Positions 1 to 5,878 of a DNA stretch of 6,238 bases are shown here, one piece after another. Source of the DNA: JBDREA01 sp043820265. GTDB taxonomy: Archaea; Altiarchaeota; Altiarchaeia; IMC4; JBDREA01. The stretch spans positions 1 through 6,238 of the forward strand of contig JBDREA010000133.1 of the NCBI GenBank assembly GCA_043820265.1, in the 5' to 3' direction. The position numbers and the translations under genes are program-made. The notes under the pieces are model-generated. The model was not told the DNA's origin. It did no database searches and saw only the letters and a program-made list of their open reading frames with translations. How positions within the stretch are numbered: position 1 is the stretch's first letter; every line of letters starts with the position of its first letter.

Positions 1-427
1 ACCTAAAATTAAAAAACAGTATCGGGTAATCCCAACCCCCAAAGGAGTCAGACTCAAAGAGATAGACTCCAAGCAATCTCAAATCAAAATATGTAAAATA
101 AAGGGAAAGACAAAAGTGAAGACAGGAGCCACCCAACTCAACCTACACGATGGCACCAACCTCATAGTCCAAGAAGACAAGTTCAAGGTAAATGACTCAC
201 TTCTGATCAACCTACCAGATAGGAAAATTCAAAAGTCGTTCCAACTTAAAAAAGGGAATTTCGGATTAGTCGTCTCGGGAAGACACAGCGGAAAAACAGG
301 CCCAATAAAGGAAGTGATACAAGGTACACCAACAAGGCAATCGCTGACCGAGATCGGAGAAAATCTCCAAACAATGACTAAATACATATTCGTCTTAGGC
401 GAGAAAGAAGCAGAGATAACCTTATAA
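1..427 (+). CDS. rps4e: Ribosomal protein S4e, 3' part (5'-truncated by window edge)
   Basis: Small-subunit ribosomal protein S4e, found in archaea and eukaryotes; it binds 16S rRNA. The reading frame is open from base 2 to the TAA at 425-427, giving about 141 residues. The gene starts before the window, since family members run to roughly 235-245 residues. Diagnostic stretches are KKQYRVIPTPKGVRL near the left edge, the segment CKIKGKTKVKTGATQLNLHDG, and a KOW-like segment GNFGLVVSGRHSGKTGPIKEV. An internal GTG at 116 is not the true start, because clear S4e homology continues upstream of it. The TAA is followed by one base and then the L5 ATG, so the two are very likely translated from one mRNA. 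S4e before L5 is the standard archaeal spc-type order. Identification is from recognised sequence, with no database search. Confidence 0.95.
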   Translation, partial: PKIKKQYRVIPTPKGVRLKEIDSKQSQIKICKIKGKTKVKTGATQLNLHDGTNLIVQEDKFKVNDSLLINLPDRKIQKSFQLKKGNFGLVVSGRHSGKTGPIKEVIQGTPTRQSLTEIGENLQTMTKYIFVLGEKEAEITL

Positions 428-428
428 A

Positions 429-953
429 ATGAACAAGGAAAATCCAATGCAGGCCCCACGACTAGAGAAAGTCGTCGTAAGCATATCTGTGGGGGAGTCA
501 GGAGAAAAACTCGTAAAAGCAGAAAAGCTCCTAACAAAGCTCACAGGAAGAAAACCTGTCAGAACAGTATCAAAACATAAGATACCTGCATGGGGGCTAA
601 AGAAAGGAGAACCAATCGGATGCAAAGTGACTCTAAGAGGGGGAAAAGCAGCAGAGTTCGCCAAAGGGGCATTAAGCGCAAAAGAAAGCATGCTACAACC
701 CAACAATTTTGATAATGCAGGCAACATAAGCTTCGGATTAAACGAATACATTGACCTACCCGGAATCAAATACGACCCAGAAATAGGCATAATGGGGATG
801 AACGTAAACTTGACCCTCGAACGACCCGGCTATAGGATCAAGAGGCGCAGAAAACAAAAAACCCCCATAAAACCTCAAAACAAGATTATCCAAAAAGAAG
901 CGATAGAATACATGGAAAAGAATTTTGGTGTGCAAATTGAGCAAGAAAACTAA
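429..953 (+). CDS. rpl5: Ribosomal protein L5 (uL5)
   Basis: Large-subunit protein that binds 5S rRNA and helps place it in the central protuberance. The product is 174 residues, normal for archaeal L5. The N-terminus NPMQAPRLEKVVVSISVGES matches the family pattern NPM-x-x-PR-x-EKV-x-V-x-x-x-VGESG. The C-terminal region has RPGYRIKRRRKQK and EAIEYMEKNFGVQI, also typical. The ATG at 429 lies one base after the S4e stop. A second ATG at 447 (Met7) is possible, but the residues between them resemble the usual family N-terminus, so I keep 429. No Shine-Dalgarno sequence is visible upstream; the context is TAA-A-ATG, which suggests coupled re-initiation. Its 3' end overlaps the S14 gene. Confidence 0.96.
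   Translation: MNKENPMQAPRLEKVVVSISVGESGEKLVKAEKLLTKLTGRKPVRTVSKHKIPAWGLKKGEPIGCKVTLRGGKAAEFAKGALSAKESMLQPNNFDNAGNISFGLNEYIDLPGIKYDPEIGIMGMNVNLTLERPGYRIKRRRKQKTPIKPQNKIIQKEAIEYMEKNFGVQIEQEN
927..930 (+). promoter_or_regulatory. Putative ribosome binding site for rps14
   Basis: GGTG, part of the archaeal Shine-Dalgarno consensus GGAGGTGA, lies six bases before TTG 937 inside the end of the L5 gene. It is the main reason for preferring TTG 937 over GTG 928 as the S14 start. It is only four bases, so the evidence is modest. Confidence 0.4.
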
Positions 954-1107
954 AGATCAAGAGGAACGTCAAAAATTCGACACACGCAACCTTATATGCA
1001 GCGTATGCGGAGCTCGGCACGGAGTCATACACAAGTATGGCCTGGAGATATGCCGCAGATGCTTCCGGGAAGTCGCCCCCAGCATCGGATTTAATAAATT
1101 CTCATAA
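937..1107 (+). CDS. rps14: Ribosomal protein S14, zinc-ribbon type (uS14)
   Basis: Small-subunit head protein that contacts 16S rRNA. The product is 56 residues from TTG 937, matching the 50-57 residues usual for archaeal zinc-binding S14. The sequence contains CSVC and CRRC separated by 14 residues, a C-x2-C-x14-C-x2-C zinc ribbon, with the family stretch GVIHKYGLEICRRCFRE and the ending APSIGFNKF. There is no ATG in frame. Candidate starts are TTG 925, GTG 928 and TTG 937. I choose 937 for its spacing from GGTG 927-930 and because it yields the family-like start MSKKTKD. The gene overlaps the end of L5 by 17 bases, and its TAA is two bases from the S7 ATG. Identity is firm; the start is uncertain by up to four codons. 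The usual downstream neighbour, S8, is absent. Confidence 0.93.
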   Translation: MSKKTKDQEERQKFDTRNLICSVCGARHGVIHKYGLEICRRCFREVAPSIGFNKFS

Positions 1108-1109
1108 AA

Positions 1110-1718
1110 ATGAACGAACCATTATTGTTTGACAGGTGGAATTTCACAGAAGTGCAAGTTCCAAAAGAAGGGGTAAAAAAGTACATCAGCCTTCAGCCGG
1201 TGTATCTGCCCCACACATCTGGCAGATCGACTAAAAAACAGTTCTCAAAATCTCATATGAACATAGTCGAAAGACTGGTAAACCGCATCATGAGGTCAGG
1301 CCAAGGGACCAGGAAAGTTGCAGGAAAATACATCCGGGGAAGCGGAAACACAGGAAAAAAGCTGAAGGCACTAAAAATCGTTGAACAAGCATTTGATATA
1401 ATTGAAAAAAGGACGAAGAAAAATCCAATCCAGGTCTTCGTCGATTCGATATGCAACGCCTGCCCCCAAGAAGAAACCACTGTGATAATATATGGGGGTA
1501 TAAGATACCATCAAGCAGTGGATGTAGCCCCACAAAGGCGCGTAGACTTCGCTTTAAAATATATTTCTTTAGGCGCCTTCGCCATGGCATTCAAGAAGAA
1601 AACATCCATTGAAGAGGCATTAGCAAACGAAATCATTTGGGCCTCCAACTCAGACACAAAATCTTACGCTGTTCAAAGAAAAGAAGAGACAGAACGAATA
1701 TCCTCATCAGCTCACTAA
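1110..1718 (+). CDS. rps7: Ribosomal protein S7 (uS7)
   Basis: Primary 16S rRNA-binding protein of the small-subunit head, placed near the decoding and E-site region. The product is 202 residues, normal for archaeal S7, which carries an N-terminal extension relative to bacteria. Recognisable stretches are LFDRWNFTEVQV near the start, GRSTKKQFSKSHMNIVERL, NTGKKLKALKIVEQAFDII, KNPIQVFVDSICNACPQEE, and AVDVAPQRRVDFAL. It ends with a charged EETERISSSAH tail. The ATG at 1110 follows the S14 stop by two bases, with no Shine-Dalgarno sequence and an A-rich TAA-AA-ATG context. EF-2 follows after 20 bases, the normal str-type order. S12, which normally precedes S7, is missing here and S14 stands in its place. 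Confidence 0.96.
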   Translation: MNEPLLFDRWNFTEVQVPKEGVKKYISLQPVYLPHTSGRSTKKQFSKSHMNIVERLVNRIMRSGQGTRKVAGKYIRGSGNTGKKLKALKIVEQAFDIIEKRTKKNPIQVFVDSICNACPQEETTVIIYGGIRYHQAVDVAPQRRVDFALKYISLGAFAMAFKKKTSIEEALANEIIWASNSDTKSYAVQRKEETERISSSAH

Positions 1719-1738
1719 AACTATTTATTTTGATAAAA

Positions 1739-3931
1739 ATGGGCCGCCAAGAAGAAATCATGGAAAAAATCAAGGAATTGATTGACCAGCCAAACTACAT
1801 TAGGAACATGGGCATAGTGGCTCACATTGACCATGGGAAAACCACTCTATCAGATAATCTTCTGGCAAACGCGGGAATGATATCCATGGAGACAGCCGGA
1901 AAACAGCTAGCTCTCGATTTCCATGAGGACGAACAGCAAAGAGGCATAACAATAGACTCAGCCAACGTATCCATGGTGCACCCCTACGAGGGAAAAGACT
2001 ACTTAATAAACCTCATAGACACTCCAGGACACGTAGACTTCGGAGGAGAGGTCACACGAGCAATGAGGGCCGTAGACGGAGTCGTAGTAGTAGTATGCGC
2101 GGTCGAAGGCATCATGCCCCAGACAAAAACAGTGATAACCCAAGCCCTAAAAGAAAAAGTCAAACCCACGATATTCATCAACAAAACCGATCGCCTAATA
2201 AACGAACTCAAACTATCCCCCGATGAACTCCAAAAAAGATTCGTAAAAATCATAACAGAAGCAAACAAGCTCATAAAGCAAAGGCAACCCGAAGGAGTCG
2301 ACTGGACAGTGAATGTGGCGGACGGAAGCGTAGCGTTCGGTTCAGCCTACCACAACTGGGCGATAAGCGTCCCCTTCATGAAACAAACAGGAATAAGCTT
2401 CAAAGACATCATCGACTATTGCAACCAAGACCAGCAAAAAGAGCTTAGAGACAAGGCTCCAGCACACCAAATACTTCTCGACATAGCCGTAAAACACCTG
2501 CCCAACCCCCTAGACGCCCAAAGGCTTCGAGTCCCTCAGATCTGGCGCGGAGAATTAGATTCTGAAATCGGCAAATCAATGATGGAATGCAACCCAGAAG
2601 GACCCGTAGCTATGATGATCACAGATGTCACAATATTCGACAAAAGAGAAGGAGAGGTGGCGACAGGGCGAATATTCTCAGGGCGCATAGAAAGAGGCGC
2701 AACAGTCAGCCTAATCGGTGCAAAAAAATCCGAACGAATTCAACAGGTAGGGGTATACATGGGAGCGACCAGACTCAATACAGACTCAGTCTGCGCCGGA
2801 AACATAGTGGGTGTCACAGGCCTAAAAAGCGCCTTCGCAGGCGAAACAATCGCTGCAAACCCTGAAATGAAAGCCTTTGAAGGAATGAAACACACCTCTG
2901 AGCCCGTCGTAACCCAAGCAATTGAGGCAAAGTCCATGAAGGACCTACCTAAAGTAATAGAAGTCTTAAGACAAGTGGCCAAAGAGGATCCCAGCCTAAA
3001 AGTCGAAATAAACGAGGAAACAGGGGAGCATCTTTTATCTGGTATGGGGGAACTACACCTCGAAGTCATAGTAAATAGGATAAAGGCGGGGGGATTAGCA
3101 ATTGAGAGCTCCCCCCCAATAGTAGTCTACAGAGAGACAATCTCTGGTAAATTCGGCCCAGTCGAAGGAAAATCCCCAAACAAACACAACCACTTTTACA
3201 TGAGCGTCGAGCCGCTCGAAGAAAAAGTATTCCAGGCCCTAGTAGACGGAGAAATAGCTCCGGGAAGAAGAAAAGACAAAAGCAAAGATCTCAGAGCTCA
3301 GCTAGTCGAGCTCGGAATGGACAATGAAGAAGCTAGAAGGATAATAGACATCCACCACGGAAACATCATGCTAGACATGACCCGGGGGATACAGCACCTA
3401 GACGAAATCATGGAATTGATGCTTGATTCATTCGAAACAGTAATGGACAACGGACCCCTATGTAGCGAACCGATGCTTGGGGTCAAAGTCAAACTGACGG
3501 ACGCAAAACTACACGAAGACGCCATACACAGAGGCCCAGCCCAAATATATCCTGCAATCAGAAGGCCTATCCTGGCGTGTCTTCTAAAATCCAATCCCTC
3601 AATACTTGAGCCAGTCCAAAACACTTTCGTCGACGTACCTCAAGAGTATATGGGTTCGGTAACAAGAGAACTACAACGTAGAAGAGGCATAATCGGGGAA
3701 ATGACCCAAAAAGACGAACTAATGGAAGTGCAAGGAAAGATGCCAGTCGCAGAATCATTCGGCTTTGCAGGAGACATCAGAAGCGCAACCGAAGGTCACG
3801 CCCTCTGGTCCACCGAAAACGCAGGATTCGAGAGACTGCCATCCGAGCTACAGCACAAAATCATCGACCAGGTAAGGTCAAGAAAAGGCCTTAAAAAGGA
3901 GGTTTCGACCGCAGAAGAATACATGGTATAA
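1739..3931 (+). CDS. fusA: Elongation factor 2 (aEF-2), translocation GTPase
   Basis: GTPase that drives tRNA-mRNA translocation on the archaeal ribosome. The product is 730 residues, normal for archaeal EF-2. GTPase motifs are complete: P-loop AHIDHGKT at residues 28-35, switch I RGITI with Thr71, DTPGH at 94-98, NKTD at 148-151 and the SA of the G5 loop at 202-203. Domain IV carries LHEDAIHRGPAQIYP, with His597 as the expected diphthamide residue, so the host probably makes diphthamide. No intein or frame break is seen. The start is ATG 1739, giving MGRQEEIMEKIKEL, the usual archaeal N-terminus. An in-frame ATG at 1637 lies inside S7 and would add 34 unrelated residues. There is no Shine-Dalgarno sequence; the ATG follows TAA-AA, and the 20-base gap to S7 suggests co-transcription. 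Confidence 0.98.
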   Translation: MGRQEEIMEKIKELIDQPNYIRNMGIVAHIDHGKTTLSDNLLANAGMISMETAGKQLALDFHEDEQQRGITIDSANVSMVHPYEGKDYLINLIDTPGHVDFGGEVTRAMRAVDGVVVVVCAVEGIMPQTKTVITQALKEKVKPTIFINKTDRLINELKLSPDELQKRFVKIITEANKLIKQRQPEGVDWTVNVADGSVAFGSAYHNWAISVPFMKQTGISFKDIIDYCNQDQQKELRDKAPAHQILLDIAVKHLPNPLDAQRLRVPQIWRGELDSEIGKSMMECNPEGPVAMMITDVTIFDKREGEVATGRIFSGRIERGATVSLIGAKKSERIQQVGVYMGATRLNTDSVCAGNIVGVTGLKSAFAGETIAANPEMKAFEGMKHTSEPVVTQAIEAKSMKDLPKVIEVLRQVAKEDPSLKVEINEETGEHLLSGMGELHLEVIVNRIKAGGLAIESSPPIVVYRETISGKFGPVEGKSPNKHNHFYMSVEPLEEKVFQALVDGEIAPGRRKDKSKDLRAQLVELGMDNEEARRIIDIHHGNIMLDMTRGIQHLDEIMELMLDSFETVMDNGPLCSEPMLGVKVKLTDAKLHEDAIHRGPAQIYPAIRRPILACLLKSNPSILEPVQNTFVDVPQEYMGSVTRELQRRRGIIGEMTQKDELMEVQGKMPVAESFGFAGDIRSATEGHALWSTENAGFERLPSELQHKIIDQVRSRKGLKKEVSTAEEYMV

Positions 3932-3945
3932 GGCGCTGCATTACA

Positions 3946-3953
3946 TTTTTAAA
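3946..3953 (+). promoter_or_regulatory. Candidate box A (TATA) promoter for the EF-1alpha gene
   Basis: TTTTTAAA lies in the 105-base spacer between EF-2 and EF-1alpha. The usual box A-to-start distance of about 26 bases would place transcription initiation near 3975-3978. That leaves an A-rich leader of roughly 60 bases ending in a strong Shine-Dalgarno sequence. The spacer is the longest in the operon, which suits a second promoter boosting EF-1alpha. The T-run could also weaken or end EF-2 transcripts. It was judged by eye only. Confidence 0.4.
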
Positions 3954-4022
3954 GGATAAAACAAATAAGATATGGTCAATTTTAGCGAAAAAAGACAAAA
4001 ACAAAAAAAATAATACTCAATT

Positions 4023-4027
4023 GGAGG
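4023..4027 (+). promoter_or_regulatory. Strong Shine-Dalgarno site for the EF-1alpha gene
   Basis: GGAGG, complementary to the conserved CCUCC at the 16S rRNA 3' end, ends nine bases before ATG 4037. It is the only full Shine-Dalgarno core in front of any start in the window, and it fixes the EF-1alpha start. Confidence 0.8.
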
Positions 4028-4036
4028 AAACCAAAG

Positions 4037-5320
4037 ATGGCTGATAAACCACACATGAACCTTGTCTTTGTAGGACACGTCGACCACGGAAAATCAACAC
4101 TGGTCGGAAGATTACTATATGAACTGGGGGAAGTCACAGAACAACAGATGAAGAATCTCAAAGCCGAAGCAGAAAAAATCGGAAAAGGAACCTTCGAGTT
4201 CGCATGGGTAATGGATCGGCTAAAAGAAGAGCGGGAACGCGGAGTCACAATCGATCTATGCCACAGGAAATTCGAGACATCAAAGAACTACTTCACAATA
4301 ATTGATGCTCCAGGACACCGAGACTTCGTAAAAAACATGATAACCGGAGCAAGCCAGGCAGATGCCGCAGTCATAGCAGTCGCAGTGTCAGAAGGCGTTC
4401 AACCGCAAACCAAGGAACACGCCTTCCTAGCCAAAACCCTTGGCGTACAACAGCTCATAATCGCCATGAACAAGATGGACGCAGTAGATTACAGCGAAGC
4501 AAAGTTTAATGAAGTAAAAGAACAAGTCAGCAACCTACTGAGAACAATCGGATACAAACCAGAAACCATACCTTTCGTGCCTCTCTCAGCGTACTATGGG
4601 GATAACGTCACAAAAAAGAGCGAGAAAACCCCCTTCTACAAGGGAGAACCCTTTGTGACAGTCTTAGACACTCTCAAAGCGCCTGAGAAGCCCACAGGCA
4701 AGCCCCTAAGACTTCCAGTCCAAGATGTATTTACCATCACAGGGATCGGCACAGTCCCTGTGGGACGAGTAGAGACAGGAGTCATGAAACCAGGCCAAAA
4801 AATAGTCTTCATGCCAACAGGAGTGACAGGAGAAGTCAAGACAATCGAGATGCACCACGAACTACTAAAAGAGGCAGTTCCAGGAGACAACGTAGGATTT
4901 AACGTACGAGGCCTCGGCAAAAACGACGCAAAAAGAGGTGACGTAGTAGGGCCGATTGAAAACCCACCCACTGTAGCAGAGGAATTCACAGCCCAAATAG
5001 TCGTCCTACAGCACCCAAGCGCGATAACAGTAGGATACACACCAGTATTCCACGTCCACACCTCGCAAGTGGCATGCACTTTCATCGAACTGGTAAAGAA
5101 AATCGACCCCAAAACAGGGTCCACCATCGAGGAAAAACCACAATTCCTAAAAGCAGGAGACGTAGCAGTCGTCAAAATGAAGCCCACCAAACTCCTCTGC
5201 ATCGAAGCAGCCAAGGAATTCCCACAGCTAGGTCGATTCGCAATAAGAGACATGGGCCAGACAGTAGCCGCAGGAATGGTAATCGACGTAAAGAAAAAGG
5301 AAATCAAAGTCGGAGGCTAA
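4037..5320 (+). CDS. tuf: Elongation factor 1-alpha (aEF-1A / EF-Tu homologue)
   Basis: GTPase that carries aminoacyl-tRNA to the ribosomal A site. The product is 427 residues, close to the usual archaeal 425-440. Motifs are complete: P-loop GHVDHGKS at residues 13-20, switch I RGVTIDL with Thr71, DAPGH at 90-94, NKMD at 145-148 and SA of the G5 loop at 184-185. The insert around residues 33-65, ending FAWVMDRLKEERERG, is characteristic of archaeal/eukaryotic EF-1alpha rather than bacterial EF-Tu. Domains II and III follow, with GIGTVPVGRVETG and GDNVGFNVRG in domain II. The start is fixed by GGAGG nine bases upstream and by the usual short N-terminus before the P-loop. It sits after EF-2 and before S10, the standard str-type order. 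It probably has its own promoter and a long leader. Its stop codon lies in the loop of a small hairpin. Confidence 0.98.
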   Translation: MADKPHMNLVFVGHVDHGKSTLVGRLLYELGEVTEQQMKNLKAEAEKIGKGTFEFAWVMDRLKEERERGVTIDLCHRKFETSKNYFTIIDAPGHRDFVKNMITGASQADAAVIAVAVSEGVQPQTKEHAFLAKTLGVQQLIIAMNKMDAVDYSEAKFNEVKEQVSNLLRTIGYKPETIPFVPLSAYYGDNVTKKSEKTPFYKGEPFVTVLDTLKAPEKPTGKPLRLPVQDVFTITGIGTVPVGRVETGVMKPGQKIVFMPTGVTGEVKTIEMHHELLKEAVPGDNVGFNVRGLGKNDAKRGDVVGPIENPPTVAEEFTAQIVVLQHPSAITVGYTPVFHVHTSQVACTFIELVKKIDPKTGSTIEEKPQFLKAGDVAVVKMKPTKLLCIEAAKEFPQLGRFAIRDMGQTVAAGMVIDVKKKEIKVGG

Positions 5321-5344
5321 AACCCTCCCACACTCCTTCTTTTT
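5312..5344 (+). terminator. Terminator-like hairpin spanning the EF-1alpha stop codon
   Basis: GGAGG (5312-5316) can pair with CCTCC (5324-5328) around a 7-base loop CTAAAAC that contains the TAA stop. The T-rich sequence CTTCTTTTT follows at 5336-5344. The stem is five pairs, four of them G-C. T-runs alone can end transcription in archaea, so this could be a full or partial terminator before rps10. Readthrough into rps10 remains possible. Confidence 0.4.
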
Positions 5345-5348
5345 AAAA
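5340..5348 (+). promoter_or_regulatory. Possible box A (TATA) for rps10, overlapping the T-run
   Basis: TTTTTAAAA resembles the TTTTTAAA seen before EF-1alpha. Its first T is 27 bases from the S10 ATG. A leaderless start would normally need the box a few bases further upstream, so the spacing is slightly short. The same T-run could instead serve as a terminator. Confidence 0.25.
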
Positions 5349-5366
5349 CAATATTTGTTTTTTAAC

Positions 5367-5675
5367 ATGGAAAAAGCACGCATCATCCTTATCGGACGCC
5401 AAGTCGAAGAAGTCACCGGAGTCTGCGACCAAATAGTAGACATCACAGAAAAAACAGGCATCAACTACTCCGGACCAGTGTCTCTGCCAACAAAAAAAAT
5501 GAAGATAACCACAAGAAAAAGCCCCGACGGAGAAGGCACAGAAACCTGGGAACGATGGGAAATGCGAATACACAAACGCATAATCGACGTAGACGCAGAC
5601 GAACGAAGCCTAAGACAAATCATGAGAATACAAGTCCCAGACGGCGTACACATCGAAATAGAGCTAACCAACTAA
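5367..5675 (+). CDS. rps10: Ribosomal protein S10 (uS10)
   Basis: Small-subunit head protein. The product is 102 residues, the usual archaeal length. Diagnostic stretches are MEKARIILIG at the start, VCDQIVDITEKTGINYSGP, LPTKKMKITTRKSPDGEGTE, TWERWEMRIHKRIIDVDADE and the ending RQIMRIQVPDGVHIEIEL, all family-typical. The ATG at 5367 gives the conserved N-terminus. An in-frame TTG at 5355 would add four residues (MFFN) and is not needed. No Shine-Dalgarno sequence is present; the context is TTTTTTAAC-ATG. The gene lies 46 bases after EF-1alpha, its normal archaeal neighbour, and may be read through from it or started from the weak box A in the spacer. The tRNA-Glu unit follows after 44 bases with its own promoter. 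Confidence 0.96.
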   Translation: MEKARIILIGRQVEEVTGVCDQIVDITEKTGINYSGPVSLPTKKMKITTRKSPDGEGTETWERWEMRIHKRIIDVDADERSLRQIMRIQVPDGVHIEIELTN

Positions 5676-5685
5676 AAAAAAGTAG

Positions 5686-5698
5686 TTTAATATAATAT
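5686..5698 (+). promoter_or_regulatory. Box A promoter of the tRNA-Glu gene
   Basis: TTTAATATAATAT is a good archaeal TATA element. Its centre is about 26-30 bases before the mature tRNA 5' end at 5720, so transcription would begin at or just before the tRNA. The sequence upstream is A-rich, which is compatible with a BRE. Confidence 0.65.
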
Positions 5699-5719
5699 TC
5701 TGTCTAAATACTCTCTCTT

Positions 5720-5794
5720 GCTCCTGTAGTGTAGACCGGTCTATCATTCCGGACTTTCGATCCGGTGACTCGGGTTCAAATCCCGGCGGGAGCA
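5720..5794 (+). tRNA. tRNA-Glu, anticodon TTC
   Basis: The cloverleaf folds completely. The acceptor stem is GCTCCTG (5720-5726) with CGGGAGC (5787-5793), including one G-T pair, and the discriminator is A5794. The D arm has a short GTG/CAT-type stem with GG in the loop. The anticodon stem is CCGGA (5749-5753) with TCCGG (5761-5765), the loop is CTTTCGA and the anticodon TTC is at 5756-5758. The T stem is TCGGG with CCCGG and the loop TTCAAAT. TTC reads GAA and, by wobble, GAG: glutamate. CCA is not encoded, so it must be added after transcription. No intron is present. It has its own box A promoter and is followed at once by a T-rich tract. Confidence 0.96.
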
Positions 5795-5798
5795 AACC

Positions 5799-5829
5799 CT
5801 TTCTTTCTTTTTAACAAAAAGAAAGAAAG
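5799..5829 (+). terminator. Perfect 14-bp oligo-Y/oligo-R inverted repeat, probable tRNA terminator
   Basis: CTTTCTTTCTTTTT (5799-5812) is the exact reverse complement of AAAAAGAAAGAAAG (5816-5829), separated by AAC. It begins five bases after the tRNA. The T-rich left arm alone would be expected to end archaeal transcription. As RNA the whole could form a 14-pair hairpin made mostly of A-U pairs. Confidence 0.6.
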
Positions 5830-5853
5830 CGTTTACGGAAAGAAAGAAAAACA
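5814..5853. repeat. Perfect 16-nt mirror repeat (homopurine core)
   Basis: The arm at 5814-5829 (ACAAAAAGAAAGAAAG) reads identically backwards in the arm at 5838-5853 (GAAAGAAAGAAAAACA), around an 8-base spacer CGTTTACG. The inner 14 bases of each arm are pure A and G. Homopurine mirror repeats are the classic substrate for intramolecular triplex (H-DNA). The left arm is shared with the inverted repeat at 5799-5829. The symmetry is seen directly; triplex formation is inference. Confidence 0.7.
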
Positions 5854-5878
5854 GCGCATTCACCTTCGGGGTGAATGC
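5838..5878 (-). terminator. Hairpin plus T-tract, terminator-like for the minus-strand gene
   Basis: GCATTCACC (5856-5864) pairs perfectly with GGTGAATGC (5870-5878), with loop TTCGG on the + strand. Read on the minus strand, the 9-bp stem is followed after GCTG by TTTTTCTTTCTTTC (5851-5838). That is an intrinsic-terminator layout for the minus-strand membrane-protein gene whose stop lies about 120 bases upstream. On the + strand no T-run follows the stem, so the orientation is clear if it is a terminator. An alternative is that the stem is part of a decayed transposase end. Confidence 0.5.

Noticed and set aside
1637..1738. In-frame upstream extension of EF-2 from ATG 1637
   Set aside because: It lies mostly inside rps7, the added residues are unlike any EF-2, and ATG 1739 gives the standard archaeal N-terminus.
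1719..1738. TATA-like CTATTTATTT just before EF-2
   Set aside because: It is only about 10-18 bases from the ATG, too close for an archaeal promoter to make an mRNA containing that start.
2587..2865. 92-codon + strand frame inside EF-2
   Set aside because: Arg-rich out-of-frame reading of a conserved gene; a shadow frame.
3972..4013. 13-codon upstream ORF (MVNFSEKRQKQKK) in the EF-1alpha leader
   Set aside because: It is simply A-rich sequence read as Lys/Gln, has no Shine-Dalgarno sequence, and the predicted transcript start would fall at or after its ATG.
4636..5307. 223-codon open frame on the minus strand, antisense to EF-1alpha
   Set aside because: It lies wholly inside a strongly conserved gene, shows no family features, and is explained by the T-avoiding codon use of the sense strand.
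5799..5851. CRISPR-like or tandem repeat array from the repeated GAAAG units
   Set aside because: The units are simple-sequence AAAG runs without spacers of constant length.
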